From: Sutcliffiella horikoshii
Lineage (GTDB): Bacteria; Bacillota; Bacilli; Bacillales; Bacillaceae_I
Direction of reading: 5' to 3'
Assembly: GCF_008180725.1 (NCBI RefSeq)
Contig: NZ_VTEV01000003.1
Span: 301,841 to 365,840, forward strand
DNA: 64,000 bases
Shown here: in pieces, positions 49,417 to 58,114 of the stretch
Numbering within the stretch: position 1 is the stretch's first letter
Layout: each line of letters begins with the position of its first letter
The notes under the pieces: model-generated
What the model was told of the DNA's origin: nothing
The model's database searches: none
Seen by the model: the letters and a program-made list of their open reading frames with translations, nothing else
Position numbers and translations under genes: made by a program

Positions 49417-49848
49417 ATGACTGAATCGAACAACCAACAACAAGTGATGGACACACAAATTCAAGTCTCTATCTTCGGGTACGAACTGATCCGCGATATG
49501 CTTCTACCTGACCTCTTGGGGAAAGATCATACCCAGGTCATCTATTGGGCAGGCAAACAGCTCGCACGCAAGTTTACCATTGATACTCAAGAGGGAATCG
49601 GCCAATTTTTTAAAGAAGCAGGCTGGGGAGAGCTTGAATTATTGGAACAGAACAAGCATGAAGTTAAGTACGTGATCCGCGGGGAAATGGTGACGCGCCG
49701 CCTTGACTTGAATAAAGACGCGACTTTCCAACTGGAAGCTGGATTTCTTGCCGAACAGATTCAACGTCTTAAAGGCAAAACTGCGGAAGCGATTGAAGAA
49801 CAAAAAAAGAAAAAAGAGATACTGATCACAGTACAGTGGGATAAGTAA
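49417..49848 (+). CDS. yslB: YslB family protein (DUF2507)
   Basis: This 143-residue soluble protein matches YslB by position and pattern: SIFGYELIRDMLLPDLLG, VIYWAGKQLARKF and FQLEAGFLAEQIQ. The fold resembles small V4R-type domains; no function is established that I can name. GAGGGG precedes the ATG by six bases. Confidence 0.88.
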   Translation: MTESNNQQQVMDTQIQVSIFGYELIRDMLLPDLLGKDHTQVIYWAGKQLARKFTIDTQEGIGQFFKEAGWGELELLEQNKHEVKYVIRGEMVTRRLDLNKDATFQLEAGFLAEQIQRLKGKTAEAIEEQKKKKEILITVQWDK

Positions 49849-49936
49849 TTATAAGTTTTTATGTTGCTGCCTCCAGGGTGGTTGGCCTAAGCTAGGTTGC
49901 TTGGGTGATACTGCCTTACGGGTGGCAATTCAATAG

Positions 49937-49978
49937 AACATGTCGTTCTTTGTCGAACGGCATGTATTTTTTATTTTT
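49937..49978 (+). terminator. terminator after yslB
   Basis: ACATGTCGTTC, loop TTTGTC, GAACGGCATGT, then ATTTTTTATTTTT. Confidence 0.9.
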
Positions 49979-50075
49979 GGACAGTATTTGGGTGAGTTTC
50001 GCTCGTATTTTCACTTTATGGACAGTATTTTGCCTAGTTTGGCTCGTATTTTTATTTTACGGACAGTAAATAACC
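49960..50075 (+). repeat. array D: ~20.4-bp phased repeats, core GTATTT
   Basis: GTATTT (GTAAAT in the last) begins at 49964, 49984, 50005, 50024, 50045 and 50066, steps of 20, 21, 19, 21, 21. Preceding bases alternate GGACA and GCTC. The array lies between the convergent yslB and lysC genes, beginning inside the yslB terminator tail. Confidence 0.8.
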
Positions 50076-50095
50076 CTTCGCATATTTTAACCCCA

Positions 50096-50132
50096 CAAAA
50101 AAGCACCCCCTCCACTAGGAAAAGGGTACTTC
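50096..50132 (-). terminator. terminator after lysC
   Basis: AAGTACCC and GGGTGCTT enclose TTTTCCTAGTGGAGG, with TTTTG after it on the minus strand. Confidence 0.75.
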
Positions 50133-50154
50133 ACAAACAAAAACTACTATACTC

Positions 50155-50658
50155 TTAGCTTAATACTCTCTCAACAGACTCTTCTCCTAGCTTAAATGCC
50201 ACATGAAGTGCCTCAACCGCACGGACCATCTCTGCAACATCCACCACCGTAGAAACTTTGATTTCTGATGTGCTTACCATTTTAACGTGGATGCCCTCTG
50301 TAGCAAGGACTTGGAACATTTCCGCTGCGACCCCGGGATTGGAAACCATACCCGATCCAACAATAGAAACTTTCGCTAAACCGCTCTCCTGCTCGATACC
50401 AGTGAACCCGAGACGGCCTTGATGCTGTTCTAACACTTCAATTGTTTCTTTTACGTCTACTGTTTTAACAGAGAACGATATATTCGTAGTATCTTTATCC
50501 ATGCTAGTTTGAATGATAATGTCCACATTCAAACTGTGCTGAGCTAATGTCGTGAAAATGGTGGATAATGTATGTAGTTCATTTGGCAAGCCACATACCG
50601 TAATGCGGGTGATTTGGTCTTCGAATGCTATTCCTCTGACAACTAGATTTTTTTCCAT
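50155..50658 (-). CDS. aspartokinase II beta chain from internal start
   Basis: In-frame ATG within lysC, with GAGGAGG at a distance of eight bases, would make a 167-residue protein MEKNLVVRGIAFEDQ... containing only the two ACT regulatory domains. B. subtilis aspartokinase II is known to have such a beta subunit made from an overlapping start. Confidence 0.75.
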   Translation of the reverse strand: MEKNLVVRGIAFEDQITRITVCGLPNELHTLSTIFTTLAQHSLNVDIIIQTSMDKDTTNISFSVKTVDVKETIEVLEQHQGRLGFTGIEQESGLAKVSIVGSGMVSNPGVAAEMFQVLATEGIHVKMVSTSEIKVSTVVDVAEMVRAVEALHVAFKLGEESVERVLS

Positions 50659-51396
50659 GGATACTTCCTCCTCAATGATCGTTCCTTCTTCCTCTTCCAT
50701 ACTGGACCGTACAACCAGCTGTACGCCATAGTTTTTTGCAAATTCAACCGCACGCGGGTGAAGCACACCTGCACCTAAGTTGGCCAGTTCGAGCATTTCA
50801 TCATATGCAATTGCCGCAAGCTTTCTTGCACCTTTCACAAAACGGGGGTCTGTCGTGAATACTCCCGTCACATCTGTATAAATATCACATTTCTCCGCCT
50901 TCAAAGCAGCAGCTAATGCAACCGCTGTTGTATCCGAACCGCCACGGCCTAGTGTCGTAATCTCGTTATTTACAGTGATACCTTGGAAGCCCGCAACAAT
51001 GACAATTTTTCCAGAATCCAGGTAGCTTTTTAATAGATCTGTTTCAATATGCGTAATTCTGGCGTTTCCGTGTACAGGCTCAGTGCGGATCCCTGCCTGC
51101 CAGCCTGTAAGGGACACTGCTTCATGCCCTCTAACTTGCAATGCCATTGCCAATAGGGAGATGGTAATTTGTTCTCCTGTTGTCAAAAGCATATCCATGT
51201 CGCGCTTACTTGGGTGGGGGTTAATCGCATTTGCTAGCGTTAAAAGTTCGTCGGTTGTTTTGCCCATCGCTGATACGACGACAACCACTTTGTGTCCGTT
51301 TTCCACTTCATTGATGACTCGACTGGCTACGTGCTGAATTCGTTCAACCGAGCCCACTGATGTTCCTCCGAATTTCTGTACAACAATCGTTGACAT
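50155..51396 (-). CDS. lysC: aspartokinase II (lysine-sensitive), alpha chain
   Basis: This protein of about 413 residues phosphorylates aspartate, the first step toward lysine and diaminopimelate. The kinase domain shows IVVQKFGGTSVGSVERI, VVSAMGKTTDEL and TTLGRGGSDTTAVALAAAL; two ACT domains follow from residue 260 on. I chose the ATG nine bases after AAGGA. An internal ATG at 50658 with GAGGAGG eight bases ahead would give the beta chain. Expression is under the lysine riboswitch upstream. Confidence 0.96.
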   Translation of the reverse strand: MSTIVVQKFGGTSVGSVERIQHVASRVINEVENGHKVVVVVSAMGKTTDELLTLANAINPHPSKRDMDMLLTTGEQITISLLAMALQVRGHEAVSLTGWQAGIRTEPVHGNARITHIETDLLKSYLDSGKIVIVAGFQGITVNNEITTLGRGGSDTTAVALAAALKAEKCDIYTDVTGVFTTDPRFVKGARKLAAIAYDEMLELANLGAGVLHPRAVEFAKNYGVQLVVRSSMEEEEGTIIEEEVSMEKNLVVRGIAFEDQITRITVCGLPNELHTLSTIFTTLAQHSLNVDIIIQTSMDKDTTNISFSVKTVDVKETIEVLEQHQGRLGFTGIEQESGLAKVSIVGSGMVSNPGVAAEMFQVLATEGIHVKMVSTSEIKVSTVVDVAEMVRAVEALHVAFKLGEESVERVLS

Positions 51397-51529
51397 GTGC
51401 ACCATTCCTTTTTCATTAGTTAGTTCTGTAAAACGCCGCTGTTGATTTTATTTACAGAATCTGTAGTCTCATCATAATGTTAGATAGTTCTCAGTACGCA
51501 TTAAGCCATGCAGCTTTTTTTTTGGATAT

Positions 51530-51780
51530 AAAAAAACAGCAATGAGCTAAGGTCTCATTGCTGTGATTGGTAAAATAAAGAATCCGTTCACGCGGTGAGA
51601 TAGCTCTCCAGGCAGCACAAAGACAACCTGACAGTCCTACATTTCTTAAACGCAGAACCAGTAAAAAAAAGAAAAAGAGACTTTTTTTTACTTCGGCGAT
51701 CCTCCCCTTTCCGTAATCATCTCGGAAGCTCTTTCTTCTCCGATTACATACTTTTGAAGTTCGCACCTCTATCATCACTT
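51530..51780 (-). promoter_or_regulatory. lysine riboswitch (L-box) upstream of lysC
   Basis: On the minus strand the L-box blocks appear in order: GATAGAGGTGCGAACTTC, ATCGGAGAAG, ACGGAAAGGGGAGGATCGCC, then GACTGTCAGGTTGT and GGAGAGCTATCTCACCG closing P1. The terminator is CAGCAATGAG with CTCATTGCTG (51537-51563) followed by TTTTTTT. Lysine binding would favour the terminator and shut off lysC. Between it and lysC, 51434-51450 holds a short remnant (GCCGCTGTTGATTT) of the dispersed repeat end. Confidence 0.96.
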
Positions 51781-51849
51781 CATCGATTTGAAGTGGCACA
51801 TTATGAAATTAATAGTGATTATATCAGACAATAAGAATCCTTACAACAC

Positions 51850-53622
51850 CTATTCGTGAAGTTTTTTAAAAATTTCTTCAGCTACCGCTTTCGGTATTTT
51901 AGCAGCTTGTATCTCCTCCACCGATGCATCTTTCATTTTTGCAACTGATCCAAAGTGCTTCATCAACGCTTTCTTTCTTGTCGCGCCAACTCCACTGATT
52001 TCATCCAAAATTGATTGAAAAACACTTTTACTTCTAATTTGACGATGAAAAGTAATCGCAAATCTGTGAACTTCATCTTGAATTCGTTGCAAAAGATAAA
52101 ACTCCTGGCTTGTCCTCTCAAGCGGAACAATCATGGCATCTTCGCCTGCAAGAAGGTTGCTCGTTCTATGTTTGTCATCTTTGGCAAGGCCGACAATCGG
52201 AACAAATAAGTCCAATTCATTTTCCAAGACGTCCCTTACAGCACTCATATGGCCTTTGGCACCATCGATTACGATCAAGTCTGGGAGCGGTAAAGATTCT
52301 TTTAGAACTCGGGTATACCTTCTTCTGACTACTTCTCTCATGGATTCATAATCATCAGGTCCTTGTACGCTTTTGGTTTTATATTTCCGGTATTCTCGTT
52401 TCTCTGGTTTTCCATCAATAAATACTACCATCGCAGAAACAGGATCCGTTCCTTGGATATTCGAATTATCAAATGCTTCAATGCGGTGAGGGGTCATAAT
52501 TCCGAGGATTTCCCCGAGATTCTCGACAGCTTTTATCGTTCGGCTTTCATCCCGTTCGATCAATGAAAACTTTTCTCCGAGGGCCACTTTTGCATTCTTG
52601 TTTGCCAGATCCACCAGTTGCTTCTTTTTCCCACGCTGAGGCTGAAGCACATTGGTTTGCAATAGTTCTTGGGCAACCGGCAGATCAATTTGACTGGGAA
52701 GCATGATTTCTTTTGGGACAAAATGATTTTGCTTGGAATAGAACTGCCCGAGGAATGTTAGAAAATCCTCTTCCGGTTCGTTGTAAATCGGGAACAACGA
52801 GACATCCCGTTCAATCAGTTTACCCTGACGGATGAAAAACACCTGAACACACATCCATCCCTTATCAAATGCAAATCCGAAAACATCCCTGTCGACAAAA
52901 TCATTCATCTCCATTTTCTGCTTTTCCATTGTCGCTTCAATGTTGATGATTTGATCCCGAAATTCTTGTGCCCGTTCAAATTCCAGGTTCTCAGAGGCTT
53001 TTATCATTTTATCCGTAAGCTCGTTTTTGACTTCCTTATAACCCCCGTTAAGAAACCGAACAATTCCATCCACCATTTGTTTGTTCGTTTCTTCAGATAC
53101 ATGTTCCACACATGGTGCAAGACATTGACCCATGTGATAGTAGAGACATACCCTGTCTGGAAGGGTCATGCATTTGCGAAGCGGGTAGATTCGGTCTAGC
53201 AGCTTTTTCGTTTCATTTGCCGCTTGAACATTGGGGTAAGGTCCAAAATATTTCCCTTTATCCTTCTGCACTTTACGGGTGATTAAAAGACGCGGATGCT
53301 TTTCCGCTGTAATTTTAATAAAAGGGTATCGTTTGTCATCTTTCAGCATGACATTGTATTTTGGGTTATGTTTTTTGATAAGATTCAGTTCCAGTATGAG
53401 CGCTTCGATATTGGAGGAAGTCACAATATATTCAAAATCCACAATTTCATTTACAAGCCGAAGCGTTTTTCCATCATGGCTACCTGTAAAATAAGAGCGG
53501 ACTCGGTTTTTGAGCACCTTCGCCTTTCCGACATAGATGATGGTTCCTTGACGATCCTTCATCAGGTAACATCCCGGTTGGTCAGGCAGTATGGCAAGTT
53601 TTTCTTTTAATGATTCGTTCAA
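51850..53622 (-). CDS. uvrC: excinuclease ABC subunit C
   Basis: This protein of about 590 residues makes both incisions in nucleotide excision repair. It has the GIY-YIG domain ([20 protein letters not shown]), YPFIKIT, the UVR motif region near 205-240, the RNase H-like domain ([34 protein letters not shown]) and the C-terminal helix-hairpin-helix. I chose the TTG start seven bases after GGGAGG, which gives the family beginning [13 protein letters not shown]; upstream codons belong to no known UvrC. Confidence 0.97.
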   Translation of the reverse strand: MNESLKEKLAILPDQPGCYLMKDRQGTIIYVGKAKVLKNRVRSYFTGSHDGKTLRLVNEIVDFEYIVTSSNIEALILELNLIKKHNPKYNVMLKDDKRYPFIKITAEKHPRLLITRKVQKDKGKYFGPYPNVQAANETKKLLDRIYPLRKCMTLPDRVCLYYHMGQCLAPCVEHVSEETNKQMVDGIVRFLNGGYKEVKNELTDKMIKASENLEFERAQEFRDQIINIEATMEKQKMEMNDFVDRDVFGFAFDKGWMCVQVFFIRQGKLIERDVSLFPIYNEPEEDFLTFLGQFYSKQNHFVPKEIMLPSQIDLPVAQELLQTNVLQPQRGKKKQLVDLANKNAKVALGEKFSLIERDESRTIKAVENLGEILGIMTPHRIEAFDNSNIQGTDPVSAMVVFIDGKPEKREYRKYKTKSVQGPDDYESMREVVRRRYTRVLKESLPLPDLIVIDGAKGHMSAVRDVLENELDLFVPIVGLAKDDKHRTSNLLAGEDAMIVPLERTSQEFYLLQRIQDEVHRFAITFHRQIRSKSVFQSILDEISGVGATRKKALMKHFGSVAKMKDASVEEIQAAKIPKAVAEEIFKKLHE

Positions 53623-53754
53623 TGTATTTTTCCTCCCAACCAAAGATTTTTTTGTATGTATACTATTATACCTTGTTTCGTACGTATGTTCCATTTGGAA
53701 GTATTAGGATTGTGGGAGAAGGGATGGGACTGGGGTCTAGCATGGGTGGGGAGC

Positions 53755-53895
53755 GTTTTCTCGATATATCGTGAGTTTTCTTGATATATCACATTTCTTC
53801 TTGATATCCCCCTGACTTTTCTTGATATATCACATTTATTCTTGATATCCACTTGACTTTTCTTAATAAATCCTGAGTTTTCTCGATATCAGCCA
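53755..53895 (+). repeat. array E: ~20.3-bp phased repeats, core TTGATAT
   Basis: GATAT (AATAA in one unit) begins at 53763, 53783, 53803, 53824, 53844, 53865 and 53885, steps of 20 or 21. Units read TTTTCTTGATATATC with short variable joins. The array lies between the uvrC 5' end and the trxA terminator; the rest of the gap (53623-53754) must contain the uvrC promoter, which I could not fix. Confidence 0.88.
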
Positions 53896-53925
53896 CCTTG
53901 CCCTATGAGTAAGACCTAAAATAAG

Positions 53926-53958
53926 CAAAAAGCCCGGTCACAGGACCGGGCTTTTTCC
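53926..53958 (-). terminator. terminator after trxA
   Basis: AAAAAGCCCGGTC and GACCGGGCTTTTT around CTGT; works on either strand, nearest to the trxA stop. Confidence 0.93.
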
Positions 53959-53966
53959 AAAACGCA

Positions 53967-54281
53967 TTAAGCGTGCTTGTTTAATAGTTCAGCCAAAGCT
54001 TCTTTCGGTTGGAAACCTACTGCTTTGTCTACTACTTCACCGTTTTTGATAACAAGTAAAGTTGGGATGCTCATTACGCCGAATTTTCCAGCAGTTTCTT
54101 GGTTCTCATCCACATCTACTTTCACGATTTTTACTTTGTCACCCATGTCTTGATCTAATTCTTCAAGAACTGGAGCGATCATTTTACAAGGTCCGCACCA
54201 AGGCGCCCAGAAATCAGCAAGAACTAAGCCTTCGCTAGTTTCTTGTGTAAAGTTTTGGTCAGTTGCATTTGTAATTGCCAT
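53967..54281 (-). CDS. trxA: thioredoxin
   Basis: This 104-residue thiol-disulfide reductase has the active site [20 protein letters not shown] and the cis-proline in [21 protein letters not shown] precedes the ATG. A single-gene transcript between array E and copy 8. Confidence 0.98.
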   Translation of the reverse strand: MAITNATDQNFTQETSEGLVLADFWAPWCGPCKMIAPVLEELDQDMGDKVKIVKVDVDENQETAGKFGVMSIPTLLVIKNGEVVDKAVGFQPKEALAELLNKHA

Positions 54282-54480
54282 AATAAATTCCTCCTAAGCC
54301 TTTTATCTCACAGTTAACAATATATGCTGTTAATGTGTTCTCTGACAGATGGTAAATCTTTCAGAGTTTTACTATAGCTAAAGTATAGCATCTACGACAT
54401 AGTGTTGCTAATTATTTGCTTCGTTATAGGTTTACCCTTTTCCGGCCATTTTATTTCAGGCTAAAATTCCTTGAAACACC

Positions 54481-54612
54481 GCTGGTGATTTCCGCAAATG
54501 GCTTCGCTTTCCGCGGGACGGTGCTTGAGCCTCCTCGCTGCGCTGTGGTGTGGGGTCTCAAGCTACCGTTACTCCCCCGCTGGAGTCTACGCCTTTTGCT
54601 CCAATCACCAGC
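54481..54612 (+). repeat. dispersed hairpin repeat, copy 8
   Basis: The ends GCTGGTGATT and AATCACCAGC are a perfect ten-base inverted repeat. The core TTCGCTTTCCGCGGGACGG, TTGAGCCTCCTCG and GGGGTCTCAAG is intact. It lies in the trxA-etfA gap. The part 54282-54480 upstream of trxA holds its promoter, not resolved. Confidence 0.93.
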
Positions 54613-54634
54613 TAGGTTATCCCTAATCCATCAC

Positions 54635-54672
54635 ATCAAAAACAGCCAAGCACCACACGTGCCTGGCTGTTT
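54635..54672 (-). terminator. terminator after etfA
   Basis: AAACAGCCAGGCACG and GTGCTTGGCTGTTTTT on the minus strand, immediately past the etfA stop. Confidence 0.92.
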
Positions 54673-54684
54673 GTTGATTTAATC

Positions 54685-55662
54685 TTAGTTCGTCACCAAT
54701 AGCTTTTTGAATTCAGCTGTTAACATCGGAACCACTTCAAACAGGTCACCGACGATACCGTAGTCAGCTACTTTGAAAATGTTTGCTTCTGGGTCTTTAT
54801 TGATTGCTACGATTACTTTGGAGTTGGACATACCAGCAAGATGCTGAATCGCTCCGGAAATACCGCATGCGATGTAAAGGTCAGGAGTTACAACTTTACC
54901 AGTTTGACCGATTTGGAGAGAGTAATCGCAATAGTCTGCGTCACACGCTCCACGGGAAGCACCAACTGCCGCTCCAAGTACGTCTGCCAATTCTTTTAGT
55001 GGCTCGAAGCCTTCTTCAGATTTCACTCCACGTCCACCAGCTACTACTACTTTCGCCTCAGAAAGGTCTACACCTTCCGTTGCTTTACGAACAACTTCTT
55101 TAATGATTGTGCGAAGATCCTTAACATCAACATCAAGGGAAGAAACGTCACCTGTACGTGACTCATCTTTTTCAAGAGATGCAATGTTGTTTGGACGTAC
55201 CGTTGCAAAAATTACGCCATCCGTTACAATTTTCTTTTCAAATGCTTTTCCAGAGTAGATTGGTCTTGTGAAAACTAAGTTTCCACCAACCTCTTCCACC
55301 TCAGTTGCATCAGAAATCAAGCCGGAATTTAATTTGGAAGCCAATTTAGGGGACAAGTCTTTTCCTAAAGCTGTATGTCCGAAAATAATTCCTTCTGGGC
55401 TTTCCGAATCAATAACTGCCATTAATGCTTGGGAGTAACCATCAGATGTGTACGCTTTCAAGTTAGCGTGTTCAATTGTTACAACACGGTCTGCACCGTA
55501 AGCGATCAGTTCTTGAGCAAGTGATCCTACGCCTTCTCCAACTAGTACAGAAACTACTTCGCCACCTTCTGCTACTGTTTTCCCTGCTGCAATTGCTTCA
55601 AATGATACATTACGTAATGCGGAATCACGCACTTCTGCTAATGTTAATACTTTTCTTGCCAT
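54685..55662 (-). CDS. etfA: electron transfer flavoprotein alpha subunit
   Basis: This 325-residue subunit binds FAD and passes electrons from acyl-CoA dehydrogenases to the quinone pool. The FAD domain shows VVVAGGRGVKSEEGFEPL, GASRGACDADYC, LQIGQTGKVVTPDLYIACG and ISGAIQHLAGM. It is the last gene of the FadR-controlled set. Confidence 0.97.
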   Translation of the reverse strand: MARKVLTLAEVRDSALRNVSFEAIAAGKTVAEGGEVVSVLVGEGVGSLAQELIAYGADRVVTIEHANLKAYTSDGYSQALMAVIDSESPEGIIFGHTALGKDLSPKLASKLNSGLISDATEVEEVGGNLVFTRPIYSGKAFEKKIVTDGVIFATVRPNNIASLEKDESRTGDVSSLDVDVKDLRTIIKEVVRKATEGVDLSEAKVVVAGGRGVKSEEGFEPLKELADVLGAAVGASRGACDADYCDYSLQIGQTGKVVTPDLYIACGISGAIQHLAGMSNSKVIVAINKDPEANIFKVADYGIVGDLFEVVPMLTAEFKKLLVTN

Positions 55663-55720
55663 GTTTGTCTCCTCCTGTCCATGTATCTATCTATAATGAT
55701 CTTTCAACGACGGGTTTAAT

Positions 55721-56494
55721 TTAGATTACTTTCGCTTCGTTTCTTAATGCGGAAACCAATTCTTTTACCTGTGCATCTAACTCACCTTGAAGCACGCGAC
55801 CTGCTTCTTTTTTCGGCGGAAGGTAGATTTCAAGCGTTTTTGTTTTCGCTTCTACATCATCCTCATCAAGGTCTAAATCATCTAATTCTAACTCTTCAAG
55901 AGGCTTTTTCTTTGCCTTCATAATCCCAGGTAGAGATGGATAGCGCGGATCGTTCAATCCTTGTTGTGCTGTTACAAGCAATGGAAGGGATGTTCCAATA
56001 ACTTCGGAATCACCTTCAACATCGCGTACGATAGTAGCTTTTCCGCCTTCGATTTCTAGCTTTGTGATTGTTGTTACGTAAGGAATATCTAATAATTCCG
56101 CCACACGAGGCCCAACTTGTCCAGAACCACCGTCAATAGCTACGTTACCGCCGATAATCAAGTCTGCATCTTTATCTTTTAAGAATTCAGCCAAGATTTT
56201 CGCCGTTGTAAATTGATCTCCGTTTTCTACGTCATCTTCTGTGTTGATTAGCACCGCTTTATCAGCACCCATCGCAAGCGCCGTACGAAGTTCTTTTTCT
56301 GCCTCTTCAGAACCGACTGTCACAACCGTTACTTCTCCGCCATGTGTGTCTCTTACTTGAATCGCTTCTTCCACCGCGTACTCGTCGTATGGGTTGATTA
56401 TGAATTCTGCACCATCTTCATTTATGCTGCCATTTGAAACGGTTAGTCTTTCCTCAGTATCAAATGTTCTTTTTAATAAAACAAAAATATTCAT
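55721..56494 (-). CDS. etfB: electron transfer flavoprotein beta subunit
   Basis: This 257-residue subunit pairs with EtfA and binds AMP. It has NPYDEYAVEEAIQVRD, GGNVAIDGGSGQVGPRVAELL and the recognition-type segment ISLPSLPGIMKAKKKP-like RYPSLPGIMKAKKKP. AGGAGG stands seven bases before the ATG (a GTG lies one codon upstream). Confidence 0.96.
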   Translation of the reverse strand: MNIFVLLKRTFDTEERLTVSNGSINEDGAEFIINPYDEYAVEEAIQVRDTHGGEVTVVTVGSEEAEKELRTALAMGADKAVLINTEDDVENGDQFTTAKILAEFLKDKDADLIIGGNVAIDGGSGQVGPRVAELLDIPYVTTITKLEIEGGKATIVRDVEGDSEVIGTSLPLLVTAQQGLNDPRYPSLPGIMKAKKKPLEELELDDLDLDEDDVEAKTKTLEIYLPPKKEAGRVLQGELDAQVKELVSALRNEAKVI

Positions 56495-56559
56495 CACAGT
56501 ACCTCCTGTTTAAACATTGATTTTATTAGTAATATTCAGATTTTATATTATAAAAAAAA

Positions 56560-57333
56560 TTACTTCCCTTTAAATTCGGGAGCTCTTTTTTCCATAAACG
56601 CTGTAATACCTTCTTTGCCATCTTCTGATGTGAAGACTCTCCCAAATAATTGCGCTTCTCTTTCTACGCCTTGATAAAATTCTTCATGCTTTGCAAAGCG
56701 GGACAACTCAATGACAGAAGCAACCGAGATTGGTCCTTTTTGTGCAATCTTTTTCGCCATCTTAAAAGCTTCATCCATTAAAACTTCTTCATCGACGGCT
56801 TTGTTTGCTAGTCCCCATTGAACAGCTTCTTCCCCTGTTAATGTGTCACTTGTGAACAGCATTTCAAATGCCTTGGCAGAACCAACTAATTTCGGTAAAC
56901 GCTGAGTTCCAGCAAAACCAGGGATTAGCCCCAACTGCAATTCCGGCAGACCAAGTTTAGCTGTTTTTGTCACTAAGCGGATATGACAACCCATTGCTAG
57001 CTCAAGGCCTCCGCCTAAAGCTGCACCATGGATGGCTGCAATTATCGGCTTTGGAAAGTTCTCCATTCTTTCAAAAAGATCCTGACCGAATTTCGCAAGT
57101 TCAGCAAATTCTTCACCGGTTTCTACCGTGGTGAATTCTTTGATATCCGCTCCTGCAGAGAAAAATCTTCCTTCTCCGTGAATCAGAACGACCCTAACAT
57201 CTTCTTGCTTTTCTAAGTCATCCATCAATAATGTAAGCTCTTTCAAAACTGCGGATGACAAAGCATTCGCGGGGGCTTTGTTGATGGTGATGAGAGCAAT
57301 TCGTTCTTCTACTTTCATTTGCAAAAATTCCAT
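56560..57333 (-). CDS. fadB: enoyl-CoA hydratase
   Basis: This 257-residue crotonase hydrates trans-2-enoyl-CoA in beta-oxidation. Oxyanion-hole loops are GEGRFFSAGADIKEF and IHGAALGGGLELAM; the catalytic glutamates are in LPELQLGLIPGFAGTQRLP. AAGGAGGGG precedes the ATG. It follows fadR in the same order as B. subtilis ysiA-ysiB. Confidence 0.94.
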   Translation of the reverse strand: MEFLQMKVEERIALITINKAPANALSSAVLKELTLLMDDLEKQEDVRVVLIHGEGRFFSAGADIKEFTTVETGEEFAELAKFGQDLFERMENFPKPIIAAIHGAALGGGLELAMGCHIRLVTKTAKLGLPELQLGLIPGFAGTQRLPKLVGSAKAFEMLFTSDTLTGEEAVQWGLANKAVDEEVLMDEAFKMAKKIAQKGPISVASVIELSRFAKHEEFYQGVEREAQLFGRVFTSEDGKEGITAFMEKRAPEFKGK

Positions 57334-57370
57334 TAATAATCCCCTCCTTATGTATAGAACACAGAGCTAC

Positions 57371-57958
57371 TTAAGGGGTAGCTCCAAACCCTTTGATTAA
57401 TAGTTCATGTACTCTTGGTGCGATGGAGGTCAGGTCGTACTTTTGATCATTCATGACCCAAGTAGTAATTGTTTCATCGATCGTACCAAACACCATTTGC
57501 CTTGCTAGGCGGACATCTAAATCGGAACGAAGCTCACCGTTCTGGGTACCAGCCAGTAGAATTTCATCTACAACATGTAAATACCCTTTTAACACCTCAT
57601 TAATCTTCAGCCGAAGCTCTAAATTGGATTGTCTTAATTCCAATTGGGTTACAATGGCGAGATGGTGATCTTCAGCTAGCATGGAAAAATGTTTTTCTAT
57701 CAACGTTAATAATTTCTCTGTTGATGTCGATTTTCCTGCAATTTCTTGACGAATCTTTTCGACGAAGAGTCCCATTTTCTCTTGAAATAGTGAAATCAGG
57801 ATGTCTTCCTTATTTTTAAAATAAAGATAGATGGTCCCGTCGGCTACCCCGGCTTGTTTGGCGATTTTGGAAACCTGTGCTTGGTGGTAGCCATTTTCCG
57901 CAATGACAATGACTGCGGCATCTATTATTTGTTTATATTTAGGTTTTTGTTGTTTCAA
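57371..57958 (-). CDS. fadR: FadR, TetR-family repressor of fatty-acid degradation
   Basis: This 195-residue protein has the TetR helix-turn-helix (IDAAVIVIAENGYHQAQVSK, GVADGTIYLYFKNKEDIL). FadR of B. subtilis (YsiA) represses beta-oxidation genes and is released by long-chain acyl-CoA. A perfect match to its operator lies 23 bases upstream of this start, so it regulates itself and the genes behind it. Confidence 0.95.
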   Translation of the reverse strand: MKQQKPKYKQIIDAAVIVIAENGYHQAQVSKIAKQAGVADGTIYLYFKNKEDILISLFQEKMGLFVEKIRQEIAGKSTSTEKLLTLIEKHFSMLAEDHHLAIVTQLELRQSNLELRLKINEVLKGYLHVVDEILLAGTQNGELRSDLDVRLARQMVFGTIDETITTWVMNDQKYDLTSIAPRVHELLIKGFGATP

Positions 57959-57980
57959 CCTTTTCGCTCCCTTTTAAAAA

Positions 57981-57998
57981 TGAATGAATAATCATTCA
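57981..57998. promoter_or_regulatory. FadR operator
   Basis: TGAATGAATAATCATTCA is a perfect palindrome and agrees with the B. subtilis FadR consensus TGAATGAMTANTCATTCA. It lies just downstream of the -10 box of the fadR promoter, so binding would block transcription start. Confidence 0.93.
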
Positions 57999-58005
57999 TA
58001 TTTTC

Positions 58006-58034
58006 ATGATACTGTACCATGAATGAACTGTCAA
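58006..58034 (-). promoter_or_regulatory. sigma-A promoter of fadR-fadB-etfBA
   Basis: On the minus strand TTGACA (58029-58034) and TATCAT (58006-58011) are 17 bases apart, followed at once by the FadR operator. Confidence 0.88.
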
Positions 58035-58071
58035 TCATTATCTTATCATAATTTTCGTACAAATTACTATA

Positions 58072-58108
58072 AAAAAAGAGAGAGAGGTAACTTACATCTC
58101 CCTCTCTA
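58072..58108 (-). terminator. terminator after lcfA
   Basis: GAGAGGGAGATG and TTACCTCTCTCTC form the stem with seven T residues after it on the minus strand. It separates lcfA from the fadR operon. Confidence 0.88.
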
Positions 58109-58114
58109 TATTTA

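Noticed and set aside
49862-49932. Structured RNA after yslB
   Set aside because: G-rich segment with GGTTG repeats, but only a four-base end pairing was found; the downstream hairpin is an ordinary terminator.
51491-51799. 102-codon minus-strand ORF upstream of lysC
   Set aside because: It lies wholly within the lysine riboswitch and its terminator; the RNA structure explains the sequence.
10446-53895. CRISPR arrays as explanation for the phased repeats
   Set aside because: Units are 20-21 (or 52) bases in total with no room for repeat plus unique spacer, and no cas gene is near.
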